A DNA stretch of 23,881 bases from Flavicella sp049625305. Its GTDB lineage: Bacteria; Bacteroidota; Bacteroidia; Flavobacteriales; Flavobacteriaceae. The notes beneath the pieces were generated by a model that was not told the origin of the DNA, did not search any database, and saw only the letters and a list, made by a program, of their open reading frames with translations. How positions within the stretch are numbered: position 1 is the first letter of the stretch; every line of letters begins with the position of its first letter. The DNA lies in assembly GCA_049625305.1 (NCBI GenBank), contig JBMZVD010000031.1, forward strand, positions 1 through 23,881. Reading direction: 5' to 3'. Shown here piece after piece: positions 1-8,727 of the stretch. The position numbers and the translations under genes were made by a program.

Positions 1-2509
1 GCACTAATCCGAGAAGGTTTAATTTTTTTAGAAGTTCTCCTTCACAATCCTTTGCCGTTTTTATACTAATTAAATCACCGTGTTTTGCATTGATCGAAAA
101 GTTATTTACCGAGGTTTTATATGCTTCACTATCATTGATAATCACTTTATAAGGAGCTGTTCCTGATTCAATTGAAATTTCAAGTTTATTATCTAACAGT
201 GAAGATTTGGCTGATAGCGATGCAGCTGCAGCAATCGTAGCATCGTAGCATTGTTGAAAAGAACCTGTAACTGTTTGGATACAAAAATTGTACACACCAG
301 GTGCCAGGTCTTCAATTTTTAATTCACTTGAGAATTCGTAAGAAGTGTTGTTAATAGTAGTAGTAAATAAAGCATCTTCCAAAGATGTGATATGAATCTT
401 TCCGTTGTTTTGATCTTTGCATGATTCACTAGTTGTATTAACGTTAAAACTGTAATCAGACACTTCTCCTGGCCACGCCCATGGATATGTTATCGGATCA
501 AAATCGATACCAGGAATCCACTTTTCCCCGTCTATTTCGTAAGCGCCAATATCAGGTGCATTGCCTTTCCAACCTTCAGTAACATTAGCAGTTGCTACAT
601 CGTCATATACTGTTGCAGCAATGACAATTCCTTGATCATACAAATCAGTATTGTTTTCTTTTGGTCGAAAATCGTACAATGCTCTATTTTCTAAAATTTT
701 ATTGCTGTCGTATGCGATTACGTTTCTTAGTTTACCTCTTGTTTGTCCATCTGCTTGTCCACTAAAAGCATACACATTATTAGATACAGTACCTGGAATA
801 TCACTTTCATTTGACACAGCATTTGTTCTATGGTTGGAGATAAAGTCTGCTACATTGTTTCTTGTGTAGGTATTTGGATTTGTCTCACCTGTTGTAGTTT
901 TACAACTTTCTTTGATAATTAAAATATCAGTTTTTGTACAATCAAAAACGGTATTGTTGTAGATTTCTTGATAATCTCCTTTGATCATCATTCCGATACC
1001 CCCCGTATTGTCTCCAGCATCTCCTAAATTCCAAATAACATTGTGATGTGCCAATCCATAATCACCAGCGGTACATGGTGTACTTGAAGGAGCATCAAAA
1101 CGGAATCCGTATTTTTCTGAGTCGTGCAACCAGTTATGTGAGGTCTCAGAACCTCTTACTGCATTTTTGGTGATTTGAACTATAGATCCATCACTTTGAG
1201 CCAGCCCTGTATAGGAGATGTCATTGTATTTGATATCTGCACTCTCTCCCAGGTTCAGAGTAGCAGAAGCTCCGAGGGTATGCATTACATTGTGTTCAAA
1301 TTCTAAATCGCGTCCGTTCGTGTAAATAGACAATCCAATAGATTGTATCTCACCACATGAATAATCAATATGATGGAAGTAGTTGTTTTTTATTTTGTGA
1401 TCGTTTCCACTCATAATCAACGCCTCTCCATCGGTATATTCGAATACATTTCCTTCAAAAGAACAGTTATTAGATGTCCCATTATTGTTGAGCGTACCTG
1501 TGCTTAAAATTTGATCTACACTAGTAACCAAAGGAGATGTTTTGATTCCTAACATTCTTCTAGAACAGTTAGGGTAACTAAAGACATTGTCTTTAATAGT
1601 GATATTTTTTCCATTTTGAATGCGAACAGTTGTTGCAAAAAACTTACACCCTTCAACAGAAGAATTGTCTGAATCTCTAATATCGATCGCATAGGATTGT
1701 GTTTTACCCTTGATTTCAGCAGCATTTAAGTCCGCCCCATTATTAGTACTCCAAGCGTACAGGTAACGTTGGTTGTTTTCTGTACCTAAAAACCATTCGT
1801 TCTCAGCGTCTAAGAATGATAATTTCCCTTCTAAGAAGTAGTAGTGGTGTTTGTCTTTCCAACTAGAAACACTTTGATAATCAAATTTGTTGCCATCGTA
1901 TAAGTCAGTCGTAACACTTCTGACATAAGTTCTAAACGAACCAACGTTGGCTACTACCAAAGCCCCCTTAATAGATCCAATATTGTTGATGTTTCCTAAG
2001 TCAGAGGCTGTTTCGTCAACCATAGTTCCATTGGAACCTTGAGAGGCATTTCCATGTCCCCATTTTGTATGGTCATATATCACATCGTTTTCGAAAGTAG
2101 TATTTGGCCAACGTGCCATTACTTTTTCTTCATTATTGATAAACAATTGCCAGATATCTTGAGACACGGGAGTTTTGAAAATATTTCCCTCGTGTTGTAT
2201 CCATTGAGACTCGATATTTATTGTTCCGTCAAAAACTACATTTGCATCTGCTTCGGGAAGGATGTTTATATTGTCTTTTCCGTCTAAAAGAACTTCTTCA
2301 TGGTAGACACCTTCTGCGAGGTATATATTTCCACCTTGGGTATTTCCAAACATGCTGATTGCTTTGTTTAGTGTTGCCACAGCTGTTTCAGGTGTTTTTC
2401 CATCATTCGTATTACTCCCTTCAGGAGAGACATACCTATCAATTTGAGCTTGAGATAGTGTATGTATACAAATAAGGAATATAAAGGCTATGTTTTTTTT
2501 CAAATTCAT
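1..2509 (-). CDS. Secreted right-handed parallel beta-helix protein with Ig-like C-terminal domains, partial (3' end beyond left edge)
   Basis: An open frame of 836 codons starts at ATG 2507-2509 and runs off the left edge without a stop. Residues 1-22 are a signal peptide (MNLKKN, then a hydrophobic stretch, then SQAQ). The next part reads YVSPEGSNTNDGKT..A, a common opening of secreted beta-helix proteins with a DUF1565-like N-terminus, followed by 'WQLFINNEEKVMARWPN', a pattern seen in several beta-helix glycosidase groups. Many Asn-rich turns (NNYFHHI, HHNVIWN, EIYNNTVF) mark the helix coils, which end near residue 655 at PDIGAYE. Residues from about 683 to the edge form two beta-sandwich-like segments (FNVNTTSESC, DLAPGVYNFCI, SGTAPYKVIIN) of the kind that usually precede a type IX secretion sorting domain in flavobacteria. 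The sorting domain itself would lie just outside the window. The substrate is unknown. A polysaccharide lyase or glycosidase is likely by inference, but no catalytic residues are assigned. Confidence 0.85.
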   Translation of the reverse strand, partial: MNLKKNIAFIFLICIHTLSQAQIDRYVSPEGSNTNDGKTPETAVATLNKAISMFGNTQGGNIYLAEGVYHEEVLLDGKDNINILPEADANVVFDGTINIESQWIQHEGNIFKTPVSQDIWQLFINNEEKVMARWPNTTFENDVIYDHTKWGHGNASQGSNGTMVDETASDLGNINNIGSIKGALVVANVGSFRTYVRSVTTDLYDGNKFDYQSVSSWKDKHHYYFLEGKLSFLDAENEWFLGTENNQRYLYAWSTNNGADLNAAEIKGKTQSYAIDIRDSDNSSVEGCKFFATTVRIQNGKNITIKDNVFSYPNCSRRMLGIKTSPLVTSVDQILSTGTLNNNGTSNNCSFEGNVFEYTDGEALIMSGNDHKIKNNYFHHIDYSCGEIQSIGLSIYTNGRDLEFEHNVMHTLGASATLNLGESADIKYNDISYTGLAQSDGSIVQITKNAVRGSETSHNWLHDSEKYGFRFDAPSSTPCTAGDYGLAHHNVIWNLGDAGDNTGGIGMMIKGDYQEIYNNTVFDCTKTDILIIKESCKTTTGETNPNTYTRNNVADFISNHRTNAVSNESDIPGTVSNNVYAFSGQADGQTRGKLRNVIAYDSNKILENRALYDFRPKENNTDLYDQGIVIAATVYDDVATANVTEGWKGNAPDIGAYEIDGEKWIPGIDFDPITYPWAWPGEVSDYSFNVNTTSESCKDQNNGKIHITSLEDALFTTTINNTSYEFSSELKIEDLAPGVYNFCIQTVTGSFQQCYDATIAAAASLSAKSSLLDNKLEISIESGTAPYKVIINDSEAYKTSVNNFSINAKHGDLISIKTAKDCEGELLKKLNLLGLV

Positions 2510-2592
2510 TTGAGATGTTTTAGGCTTTTATTTCAATGGCTAATGTAAGTATTGATATGCTTACTCATTAATAATATTTATTCAAAAATTTT

Positions 2593-2600
2593 CAAATCTA
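2593..2600 (-). promoter_or_regulatory. Putative -7 box (TAGATTTG) for the beta-helix gene
   Basis: The minus strand reads TAGATTTG, an exact match to the Bacteroidota -7 consensus TAnnTTTG. It would give a leader of about 80 nt to the ATG at 2509. No TTTG is visible at the usual -33 spacing, so this rests on the -7 match alone. Confidence 0.35.
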
Positions 2601-2702
2601 ACAGGGTAATCCTGATATTTTTTTTAATATTTTGAGGTTAAGTGTCTGACCTTTACACAATAATTCTATCATAATTGAAAGGTTTTTGTTTTTAGTTCAA
2701 TT

Positions 2703-3821
2703 TTAAAGATTGTCAGGATTTGTGATGGCATGCATATGCACTAATTTTGAGCGAGGATCGGATACCGGTAAATCTTGACCTATTTGATAAATCATAATAC
2801 CACCGTAACCATTGTCTCTGATAAAGTCAACCTTTTGACTAAATGTAGCATCGCTGTTGTTATTCACAAGACTTACCTCCTGATAAGGCTCGTTTGGATT
2901 GGTAATATTTACAACATCTAAATCGTTTAAATTTTCTACCAAGTCAACTAGATTTCTATGGTTGATACTTACATTTTCTTTTTTGTCTTTGTAATAAAAT
3001 CCGTGACCTCCAAAAATTTTATTTTTAGGAACTCCGTTATCAACGAGGTATTGAATCAAACTTTTGTAGGTGATAAGATCATTGGTATACCCCATAATAT
3101 TGATTTGATCTAACAGTTCGTGGTGTGCTACTAAAAATTGTTTGGTTCCTGTTCTACTAGCTCCAAAAGCACCTGAAACATGAATATCCGCAGGGTGAAG
3201 TGTATCTCTTAGCGAAGTGAATAAAGTAGCCAAATTACCAATATCATAGGCATCGTCTGGGTGTTCGTAATCTACATCGACAGCTGTTATACCGTATTTG
3301 GTACAGAAATCACGAACATTCGCAGCAAATGTGGCTGAGAGTCCGTTGTCAACTAGCCCGTTAAAATACTTGTCTTTTCTACCCATACCATTGATACCTA
3401 AGGTAAGTTTAGTTCCGTATTTGTTGGCATCCTCTACAATTTGATCTACCATAGTGGTTGTCAGTCCAGGTTGTGTTTTCCCTTTGATATAAGTAGTAAC
3501 TCCTGTAGCTTCATCGTGGCTGTATTCTAACAATGCTCCTGTATCTGGGTTGGGAGGGATGGCAAATATGATGAATTCATCGATGTATTGTAAAGCAGCA
3601 CCGTCGTAATGGTCCCAAGACCCATTCCACCAAAAAGCTGTAATAGGTACTTTTGCAATAGTTTCTTTTTCAGTCTCAGAATCTGTTTCAGAACTAGTAT
3701 CCGTATCTGTATCAGTTACGGTGTTTTGTTCATTTTCAGTATCAGTGATGGTTGTGCTTTCTGAACATGATACAAAGAAACAACTGAGAATTAAAATTAT
3801 AATAATATGTGTTTTTTTCAA
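2703..3821 (-). CDS. GH18-like glycoside hydrolase, surface lipoprotein
   Basis: Predicted 372-residue lipoprotein. From the TTG start at 3821 it begins with KKTH plus a hydrophobic stretch and a lipobox ending in Cys19 (FFVSC). An acidic Thr/Asp/Ser/Glu linker follows (about residues 22-55), then a TIM-barrel-like domain. The GH18 signature is visible as GITAVDVDYEHPDD: DxDxE is kept, with Glu186 the expected proton donor, but the first Asp of the classical DxxDxDxE is Thr. The strand-8 region reads GGIMIYQIGQD, where chitinases usually carry Trp instead of Tyr. GH18 members include chitinases and endo-beta-N-acetylglucosaminidases; the specificity here is not clear. The ORF can be extended to another TTG at 3851, but that codon lies inside a TAAATTTG promoter box, and an in-frame stop at 3870-3872 precedes any ATG. 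It is divergent from the sulfatase, suggesting a shared glycan substrate. Confidence 0.75.
   Translation of the reverse strand: MKKTHIIIILILSCFFVSCSESTTITDTENEQNTVTDTDTDTSSETDSETEKETIAKVPITAFWWNGSWDHYDGAALQYIDEFIIFAIPPNPDTGALLEYSHDEATGVTTYIKGKTQPGLTTTMVDQIVEDANKYGTKLTLGINGMGRKDKYFNGLVDNGLSATFAANVRDFCTKYGITAVDVDYEHPDDAYDIGNLATLFTSLRDTLHPADIHVSGAFGASRTGTKQFLVAHHELLDQINIMGYTNDLITYKSLIQYLVDNGVPKNKIFGGHGFYYKDKKENVSINHRNLVDLVENLNDLDVVNITNPNEPYQEVSLVNNNSDATFSQKVDFIRDNGYGGIMIYQIGQDLPVSDPRSKLVHMHAITNPDNL
3661..3760 (-). repeat. Low-complexity acidic T/D/S/E-encoding repeat
   Basis: The stretch encodes alternating Thr-Asp and Ser-Glu residues (TDTDTDTSSETDSETEKE) from short, imperfect units similar to GTATCTGTATCAGT on the plus strand. 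It forms the linker between the lipid anchor and the catalytic domain of the GH18-like protein. Such repeats can change length by slippage. Confidence 0.6.
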
Positions 3822-3848
3822 AATGTTGGTGTTTTTGTTTAGTTGACA

Positions 3849-3856
3849 CAAATTTA
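3849..3856 (-). promoter_or_regulatory. Putative -7 box (TAAATTTG) for the GH18-like lipoprotein
   Basis: The minus strand reads TAAATTTG, an exact TAnnTTTG match, ending 28 bases before the TTG start at 3821. A leader of roughly 20 nt would result. Its overlap with the TTG at 3849-3851 argues against that more distal start. No -33 TTTG at standard spacing was found. Confidence 0.5.
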
Positions 3857-3978
3857 GTCCTAAGCTACGTTAATTAATATATGATATGTTTCAAAAAAAG
3901 GTAATTATCTACCAAAAGACATAATATCTATCATTTTTAATTAAATTCGTTGATTGAATAATTTTAATTTGTGCATTT

Positions 3979-5529
3979 ATGAAAACGAAGAAATTGTTGC
4001 TTTTTGTCTTGTCTCCTTGCCTTGTTTTCAGCTTACTTGGTTTTTTAGATGTTGAAAAACCAACGGAACTTCCAAATGTTGTAATAATTTATGCGGATGA
4101 TATGGGTTATGGAGATTTGAATTGTCAAAATCCATCCTCTAAGATACCTACTCCAAACTTAGACAAATTAGCAGCTCAAGGAATGCGTTTTTCAGACGCT
4201 CACAGTTCTTCTGGAATTTGTTCTCCAAGTCGCTTTTCACTTTTGACGGGTATGTATCACTGGAGACGTACGCATAAAATTGTAAATTCTTTTGGCAAGC
4301 CGATGTTTAAAGACAGTGACTATACACTTCCGCAAATGTTTCAAGAAAAAGGTTATTCAACGGCCTGTATTGGAAAGTGGCATTTAGGATGGGATTGGAC
4401 TTTTAAAAACCCACCTTCAAGAATTGTAAAAAGAAAGTCTAAAAAAGACATCAAAGTATATGCAGCCTCTGACATAGATTGGTCAGTTCCCCTCAAAGGA
4501 GGGCCTTTGGATAGAGGTTTTGATACTTATTTTGGAGACGGTACCATCAACTTTCCTCCTTATGCTTGGGTTGAGAATGATCATTTTTTGACTGTTCCTA
4601 CAGATGATTTGGATCCAAGAAACATGCCTTATAAAACCAAAGAAGGTAGTTGGGAATTTAGACCTGGTCCTATGGTGAAAAATTGGAATCCCTATGATGT
4701 GTTGCCAACTTTGACAAAAAAAACAGTTTCATGGATACATGAAAGACAGAACGAGAATCCTTTTTTCTTGTATTTGGCTTTGCCATCTCCGCATGCACCC
4801 ATCATTCCTAATGAAGAATTTATAGGGACATCTAAAGCGGGTGGATATGGAGATTTTATGGTACAGACTGATTGGGTTATCGGACAGGTTTTAAAAGCGC
4901 TCGAAGAAAAGGGCTTTGATAAGAATACTCTTGTCATTTTTAGTTCGGACAATGGTCCTGAAAAATATGCAATGGACCGAGTATTGACATATGGTCATTA
5001 TAGCTCTGGTAAGTTTAGAGGAATGAAAAGAGACGTGTGGGAGGGAGGACACCACGTTCCTCTTATCGTTAAATGGCCTGGACAAATAAAAGCTAGTACA
5101 GTAAATGAGCAACTGATTTCACAAACAGATATTATGGCTACCCTTGCCGCAGTTGTCGGTACTGATTTACCAAAGGGAACTGCTCCAGATAGTTTTAATT
5201 TTTTACCGGTTTGGAAGGGTGCTTTTGTCGAAAAACCTATTAGAGAGATGACAATACACAATACTTTTGAGAACTTATGGGCTATTAGAAACGGAGAATG
5301 GTTGTTTGTAGATGGACCTTCAGGGTCCAAAAGAAATCCACCCAAAAAGTTTTCAGATTTTAGAGGTTATAAACACTTTAAGACCAAAGGTCTTCTATTC
5401 AATATGGTTAATGATCCTGGACAACGTGAGAATTTGTACGAACACTATCCAAATAAAGTAGAAAAGCTTGAAAATTTACTGACAGAATATCGTTCAGAGG
5501 CAATTTCTTCTGACAAAGATGTCAATTGA
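3979..5529 (+). CDS. Secreted S1-family sulfatase (Cys-type formylglycine)
   Basis: 516-residue sulfatase of the alkaline-phosphatase-like fold. Residues 1-23 are a hydrophobic export signal. Metal-site residues are visible in YADDMGYGD (Asp40, Asp41). The maturation motif is CSPSR followed by FSLLTG, so Cys81 should be oxidised to formylglycine, the catalytic nucleophile. GKWHLG (Lys133, His135), SPHAP and SSDNGPE complete the usual active-site set. The length is normal for arylsulfatase-type enzymes. It removes sulfate esters, most likely from algal or host glycans in the periplasm or outside the cell. I cannot assign an S1 subfamily by eye. No formylglycine-generating enzyme lies in the window. 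The gene is divergent from the GH18-like gene and its last 8 bases overlap the 3' end of the convergent EamA gene. A near-match -7 box (TAATTTG) sits unusually close to the ATG, so the promoter is unresolved. Confidence 0.93.
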   Translation: MKTKKLLLFVLSPCLVFSLLGFLDVEKPTELPNVVIIYADDMGYGDLNCQNPSSKIPTPNLDKLAAQGMRFSDAHSSSGICSPSRFSLLTGMYHWRRTHKIVNSFGKPMFKDSDYTLPQMFQEKGYSTACIGKWHLGWDWTFKNPPSRIVKRKSKKDIKVYAASDIDWSVPLKGGPLDRGFDTYFGDGTINFPPYAWVENDHFLTVPTDDLDPRNMPYKTKEGSWEFRPGPMVKNWNPYDVLPTLTKKTVSWIHERQNENPFFLYLALPSPHAPIIPNEEFIGTSKAGGYGDFMVQTDWVIGQVLKALEEKGFDKNTLVIFSSDNGPEKYAMDRVLTYGHYSSGKFRGMKRDVWEGGHHVPLIVKWPGQIKASTVNEQLISQTDIMATLAAVVGTDLPKGTAPDSFNFLPVWKGAFVEKPIREMTIHNTFENLWAIRNGEWLFVDGPSGSKRNPPKKFSDFRGYKHFKTKGLLFNMVNDPGQRENLYEHYPNKVEKLENLLTEYRSEAISSDKDVN

Positions 5530-6424
5530 TCTTCTGTTTCTTTCTTGATTTTTTCTTTTTGATGATCTCATTTAGAACAATCAATAAAACAATACACCCG
5601 GATGATAGGTAGAATTCTACCGACATTTTTTCCTTTTCGCCGAAAATAAAATAAGCGAGTACAATAGCGTACACTATTTCCATGTTCAGAGAAAGGTTGA
5701 CGGTAAAGGGTGTGAGTTGTTTCATAATTTCTACCGCTATTATAAATGGGACTGCAGTACACAAGACAGAAAGTACCATTAAGTACCAAAAGTCACTTTG
5801 AGAAGGACTCAATAAATTTTCAGGTGCATCAAAAAATAGAAATAGTGCTATGCTGACCCAAAAAAAAGCAGATAGTAATTGTATAAAGGTGATAGTAAAC
5901 GTATTTGATTTTTTGATCAGTACTCCGTTAAAAGTTGAAAATAGTGCAGCAGTTAAGGCTGCCATAGCACCAAACAAAACTCCTAAAATAGGGTTTTTCA
6001 CATTGTCTAAATCACTCATAGCGATTGAGGATATACAGCAGCAAATAGCCAATCCAATCAGAATTTCACTCCCATTTATTTTCCTTTTGTAAAAAAAAGG
6101 TTCTATTAATGCCGTAAACAAGGTTCCTGATGAAAAAGCAATGAGTGTCACCGAGATATTACTTATTTTGATACCACCATAAAAAAATAACCAATGTACC
6201 CCTACGATACATCCTACACCTATCAGCTGCCAAAACAATTTCTTAGAAAGTTTTAATTTTTGTTTGCTCAAAAGAAAATACAAGCCCAAACTGATATTAA
6301 CCAATAACAAACGCAGCCATACCAAAGGGACAGATTCGTAGGTAATAAGAGCACCAAGAATGGCGGTAAATCCCCATAAAACTACAATAAATTGCAAGAG
6401 GACAAAGGCATTTTTTTTAGACAT
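5522..6424 (-). CDS. EamA/DMT-superfamily transporter
   Basis: 300-residue inner-membrane protein with about ten hydrophobic segments arranged as two EamA-like halves, ending in a Lys/Arg-rich cytoplasmic tail (KKKKSRKKQK). The length and layout are typical for drug/metabolite transporter superfamily proteins, which move amino acids, nucleobases or other small metabolites. The substrate cannot be read from the sequence. It starts 11 bases after the stop of the YdeP-like oxidoreductase, so it is probably the last gene of the thioesterase-fdhD-oxidoreductase operon. No terminator is visible between it and the convergent sulfatase, whose coding end it overlaps. Confidence 0.88.
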   Translation of the reverse strand: MSKKNAFVLLQFIVVLWGFTAILGALITYESVPLVWLRLLLVNISLGLYFLLSKQKLKLSKKLFWQLIGVGCIVGVHWLFFYGGIKISNISVTLIAFSSGTLFTALIEPFFYKRKINGSEILIGLAICCCISSIAMSDLDNVKNPILGVLFGAMAALTAALFSTFNGVLIKKSNTFTITFIQLLSAFFWVSIALFLFFDAPENLLSPSQSDFWYLMVLSVLCTAVPFIIAVEIMKQLTPFTVNLSLNMEIVYAIVLAYFIFGEKEKMSVEFYLSSGCIVLLIVLNEIIKKKKSRKKQKIN

Positions 6425-6435
6425 AGGTTGCGTAC

Positions 6436-8727
6436 TTATCGTTTGTGTATGCGTATTACAATTGTTTTTGAAGTCGGTGTATTGCTTATTTTAGCTGTAC
6501 TGTCTATCGGTACCAATACATTGGTTTCCGGAAAGTAACTGGCAGTACATTGGGATGGAATATCATAGGGTATCACTAAAAATTTAGAGGCAGTTCTCAC
6601 CACGCCCTTAAAGTGGCTTGTAAGATCAACCACGTCTTTTTCTTTCAATCCCATCGCTTCCATATCGTCAGGGTTCATAAATAAAACCCTTCGCTCGTTT
6701 AAGACACCTCTGTACCTATCATTCAATCCGTATATTGTTGTGTTGTATTGGTCGTGTGTTCGGATAGTCATCATTACAAATTCCTCTTTTTCTAATACGA
6801 TATCAGAACAGGCATTAACTGTAAAGTTTGCTTTTCCGGTGGGGGTATTTGTATAATTGTTTTCTCTGGCGGCATTGGGTAAATAAAAACTTCCAGCCTT
6901 TACACGTTGGTTGAAATTATCAAAACCGGGAATAGTTGCTTGAATACGATCTCGAATCAAGTCGTAGTTATTTACAAATTCTGCCCAGGGTACTTTCGTA
7001 TTTTTTATCGTGGCTTGTGCCATTCCTGTCACTATAGCAGTTTCACTTTTTAATTGGTCTGAAAGCGGTTTTAAATGACCTGATGATTTTGAAACGACTC
7101 CCATTGAGTTTTCTACCGTTACAAATTGAGCTCCGCTTTTTTGAGTATCTTCTTCGGAACGCCCCAAACAAGGAAGTATCAATGCTTCTTTCCCATGAAT
7201 TAAGTGTGAACGGTTGAGTTTGGTAGAAATCTGAACCGTGAGGTCACAGTTTCGTAATGCCGTTGCTGTAAATTCAGTATCTGGAGTTGCAGAGATAAAA
7301 TTACCTCCCATACCGACAAATACCTTAGCCTTTTTGGCGTGCATGGCTTCAATAGCAGCAACAACATCATATCCGTGTGCTTTTGGAGCTGTGAAATCAA
7401 ATTCTTTTTCCAGGTTTTCTAAAAATGAAGCTGCAGGTTTTTCATAAATACCCATAGTTCTATCACCTTGTACATTAGAATGACCTCTTACTGGACAAGT
7501 ACCTGCACCTTTTTTACCGATACTACCTTTCAATAAGAGTAGATTGACAACTTCTCGGATGTTGTCTACTCCGTTTTTGTGCTGAGTCAATCCCATAGCC
7601 CAGCAGACAATGATTTTTTTGCGAGATGCAATGAGATTTGCTGCTGCTTCAATTTCCGTTTTTTCTAGACCCGTAGCATTGATTAATACCTCTAGATCTT
7701 GCTGTTCAAGATCTTCAATTAGTGTTTCGTATCCTAGTGTTTTTTCTCTGATAAACTCTAAGTCGAAAACAGCACCAGGTGTTGCTTTTTCTTTTGCGAG
7801 TAATAGTAGCATGATTGCCTTTAACAAGGAGACATCTGCATTGATTTTTACTTGAAGGTATAGATCAGTCAACACCGAACTCTTGCCAAGTAAATGTGAT
7901 GGTTTTTGAGGGTTTTTAAAATTGACCAAGCCAATTTCTTTAATAGGGTTGATACTGATAATTTTTCCTCCATTATTTTTTGTGTTTTCTAAAGCTGACA
8001 ACATTCTCGGATGGTTGGTACCTGGGTTTTGCCCTATTACAATCACCAATTCAGCATGGTCAAAATCTTCTAATGTCACTGACCCTTTTCCAATACCAAC
8101 TGTCTCTGTCAAGGCAGCTCCACTAGATTCATGGCACATATTAGAACAATCAGGGAGATTGTTGGTTCCGTACTGTCTTACAAATAATTGGTAAAGATAA
8201 GCAGCTTCGTTACTCGTTCTTCCTGAAGTATAAAATATGGCCTCATTAGGAGATTGTAAAGCATTTAGGTTCTTAGCGATGAGTTTAAATGCGTTTTCCC
8301 AAGATGTTTCCTCGTAATGTGAGGCTCCTTTTTTAAGTAACATAGGATGTGTGATTCGTCCCTTTTTGCCTAGCTCGTAATCTGATAATTTCGCTAAATC
8401 ATCAACACTGTAAGAAGCAAAGAATAGAGGAGAGACTCTGTTTTTTGTCGCTTCCTCAGCAATTGCTTTCGCACCATTTTCACAATACTCTGCAAGAAAA
8501 GCTCTTTTTTCATCAGGATCAGGCCAAGCACAACCAGGGCAATCAAAACCTTTTTTTTGATTCATACGAGAAAGCAATCCTATTCCTTTTACAATACCAA
8601 CTTCTTTTTGAATGTGTTGCAAACTCGATGCAATGGCTTTTTTACCAGCAGCATGGCTAGGTGTTTTAGTGAGTTTGATTCCAGTTAAAGTATCTGGTCC
8701 CTGAGCATTTGTTTTTTTAGTTTTCAT
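6436..8727 (-). CDS. FdhF/YdeP-family molybdopterin oxidoreductase
   Basis: 763-residue molybdopterin oxidoreductase of the type annotated as oxidoreductase alpha (molybdopterin) subunit, related to formate dehydrogenase H and to E. coli YdeP. The N-terminal cluster region reads GFDCPGCAWPDP then EYCENGAK (Cys63, Cys66, Cys82), three cysteines rather than the four of classical formate dehydrogenases. Cys198 in NMCHESSGAAL aligns by eye with the Sec/Cys molybdenum ligand of FdhF (pattern xUHGPSxAGL). Cofactor-binding stretches such as GQNPGTNHPRM and CPVRGHSNVQGDRTMG are present, and the C-terminal molybdopterin-dinucleotide-binding domain begins around residue 640. No electron-transfer subunit is encoded nearby. 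The start overlaps the end of fdhD by 11 bases, consistent with translational coupling. YdeP homologues are linked to acid resistance in enterobacteria; true formate dehydrogenase activity is unproven. Confidence 0.9.
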   Translation of the reverse strand: MKTKKTNAQGPDTLTGIKLTKTPSHAAGKKAIASSLQHIQKEVGIVKGIGLLSRMNQKKGFDCPGCAWPDPDEKRAFLAEYCENGAKAIAEEATKNRVSPLFFASYSVDDLAKLSDYELGKKGRITHPMLLKKGASHYEETSWENAFKLIAKNLNALQSPNEAIFYTSGRTSNEAAYLYQLFVRQYGTNNLPDCSNMCHESSGAALTETVGIGKGSVTLEDFDHAELVIVIGQNPGTNHPRMLSALENTKNNGGKIISINPIKEIGLVNFKNPQKPSHLLGKSSVLTDLYLQVKINADVSLLKAIMLLLLAKEKATPGAVFDLEFIREKTLGYETLIEDLEQQDLEVLINATGLEKTEIEAAANLIASRKKIIVCWAMGLTQHKNGVDNIREVVNLLLLKGSIGKKGAGTCPVRGHSNVQGDRTMGIYEKPAASFLENLEKEFDFTAPKAHGYDVVAAIEAMHAKKAKVFVGMGGNFISATPDTEFTATALRNCDLTVQISTKLNRSHLIHGKEALILPCLGRSEEDTQKSGAQFVTVENSMGVVSKSSGHLKPLSDQLKSETAIVTGMAQATIKNTKVPWAEFVNNYDLIRDRIQATIPGFDNFNQRVKAGSFYLPNAARENNYTNTPTGKANFTVNACSDIVLEKEEFVMMTIRTHDQYNTTIYGLNDRYRGVLNERRVLFMNPDDMEAMGLKEKDVVDLTSHFKGVVRTASKFLVIPYDIPSQCTASYFPETNVLVPIDSTAKISNTPTSKTIVIRIHKR

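Noticed and set aside
651..869. 72-codon plus-strand open frame with a hydrophobic N-terminus inside the beta-helix gene
   Set aside because: The opposite strand is continuously open with a coherent beta-helix sequence; the hydrophobic look comes from antisense Asn/Lys codons.
2649..2697. Hairpin ACCTTT...AAAGGT followed by a T-rich run on the plus strand
   Set aside because: It would terminate plus-strand transcription, but both neighbouring genes are on the minus strand, and no T-run follows it in that direction.
4998..5345. 115-codon minus-strand open frame inside the sulfatase gene
   Set aside because: Shadow frame of an intact sulfatase with all active-site motifs on the other strand.
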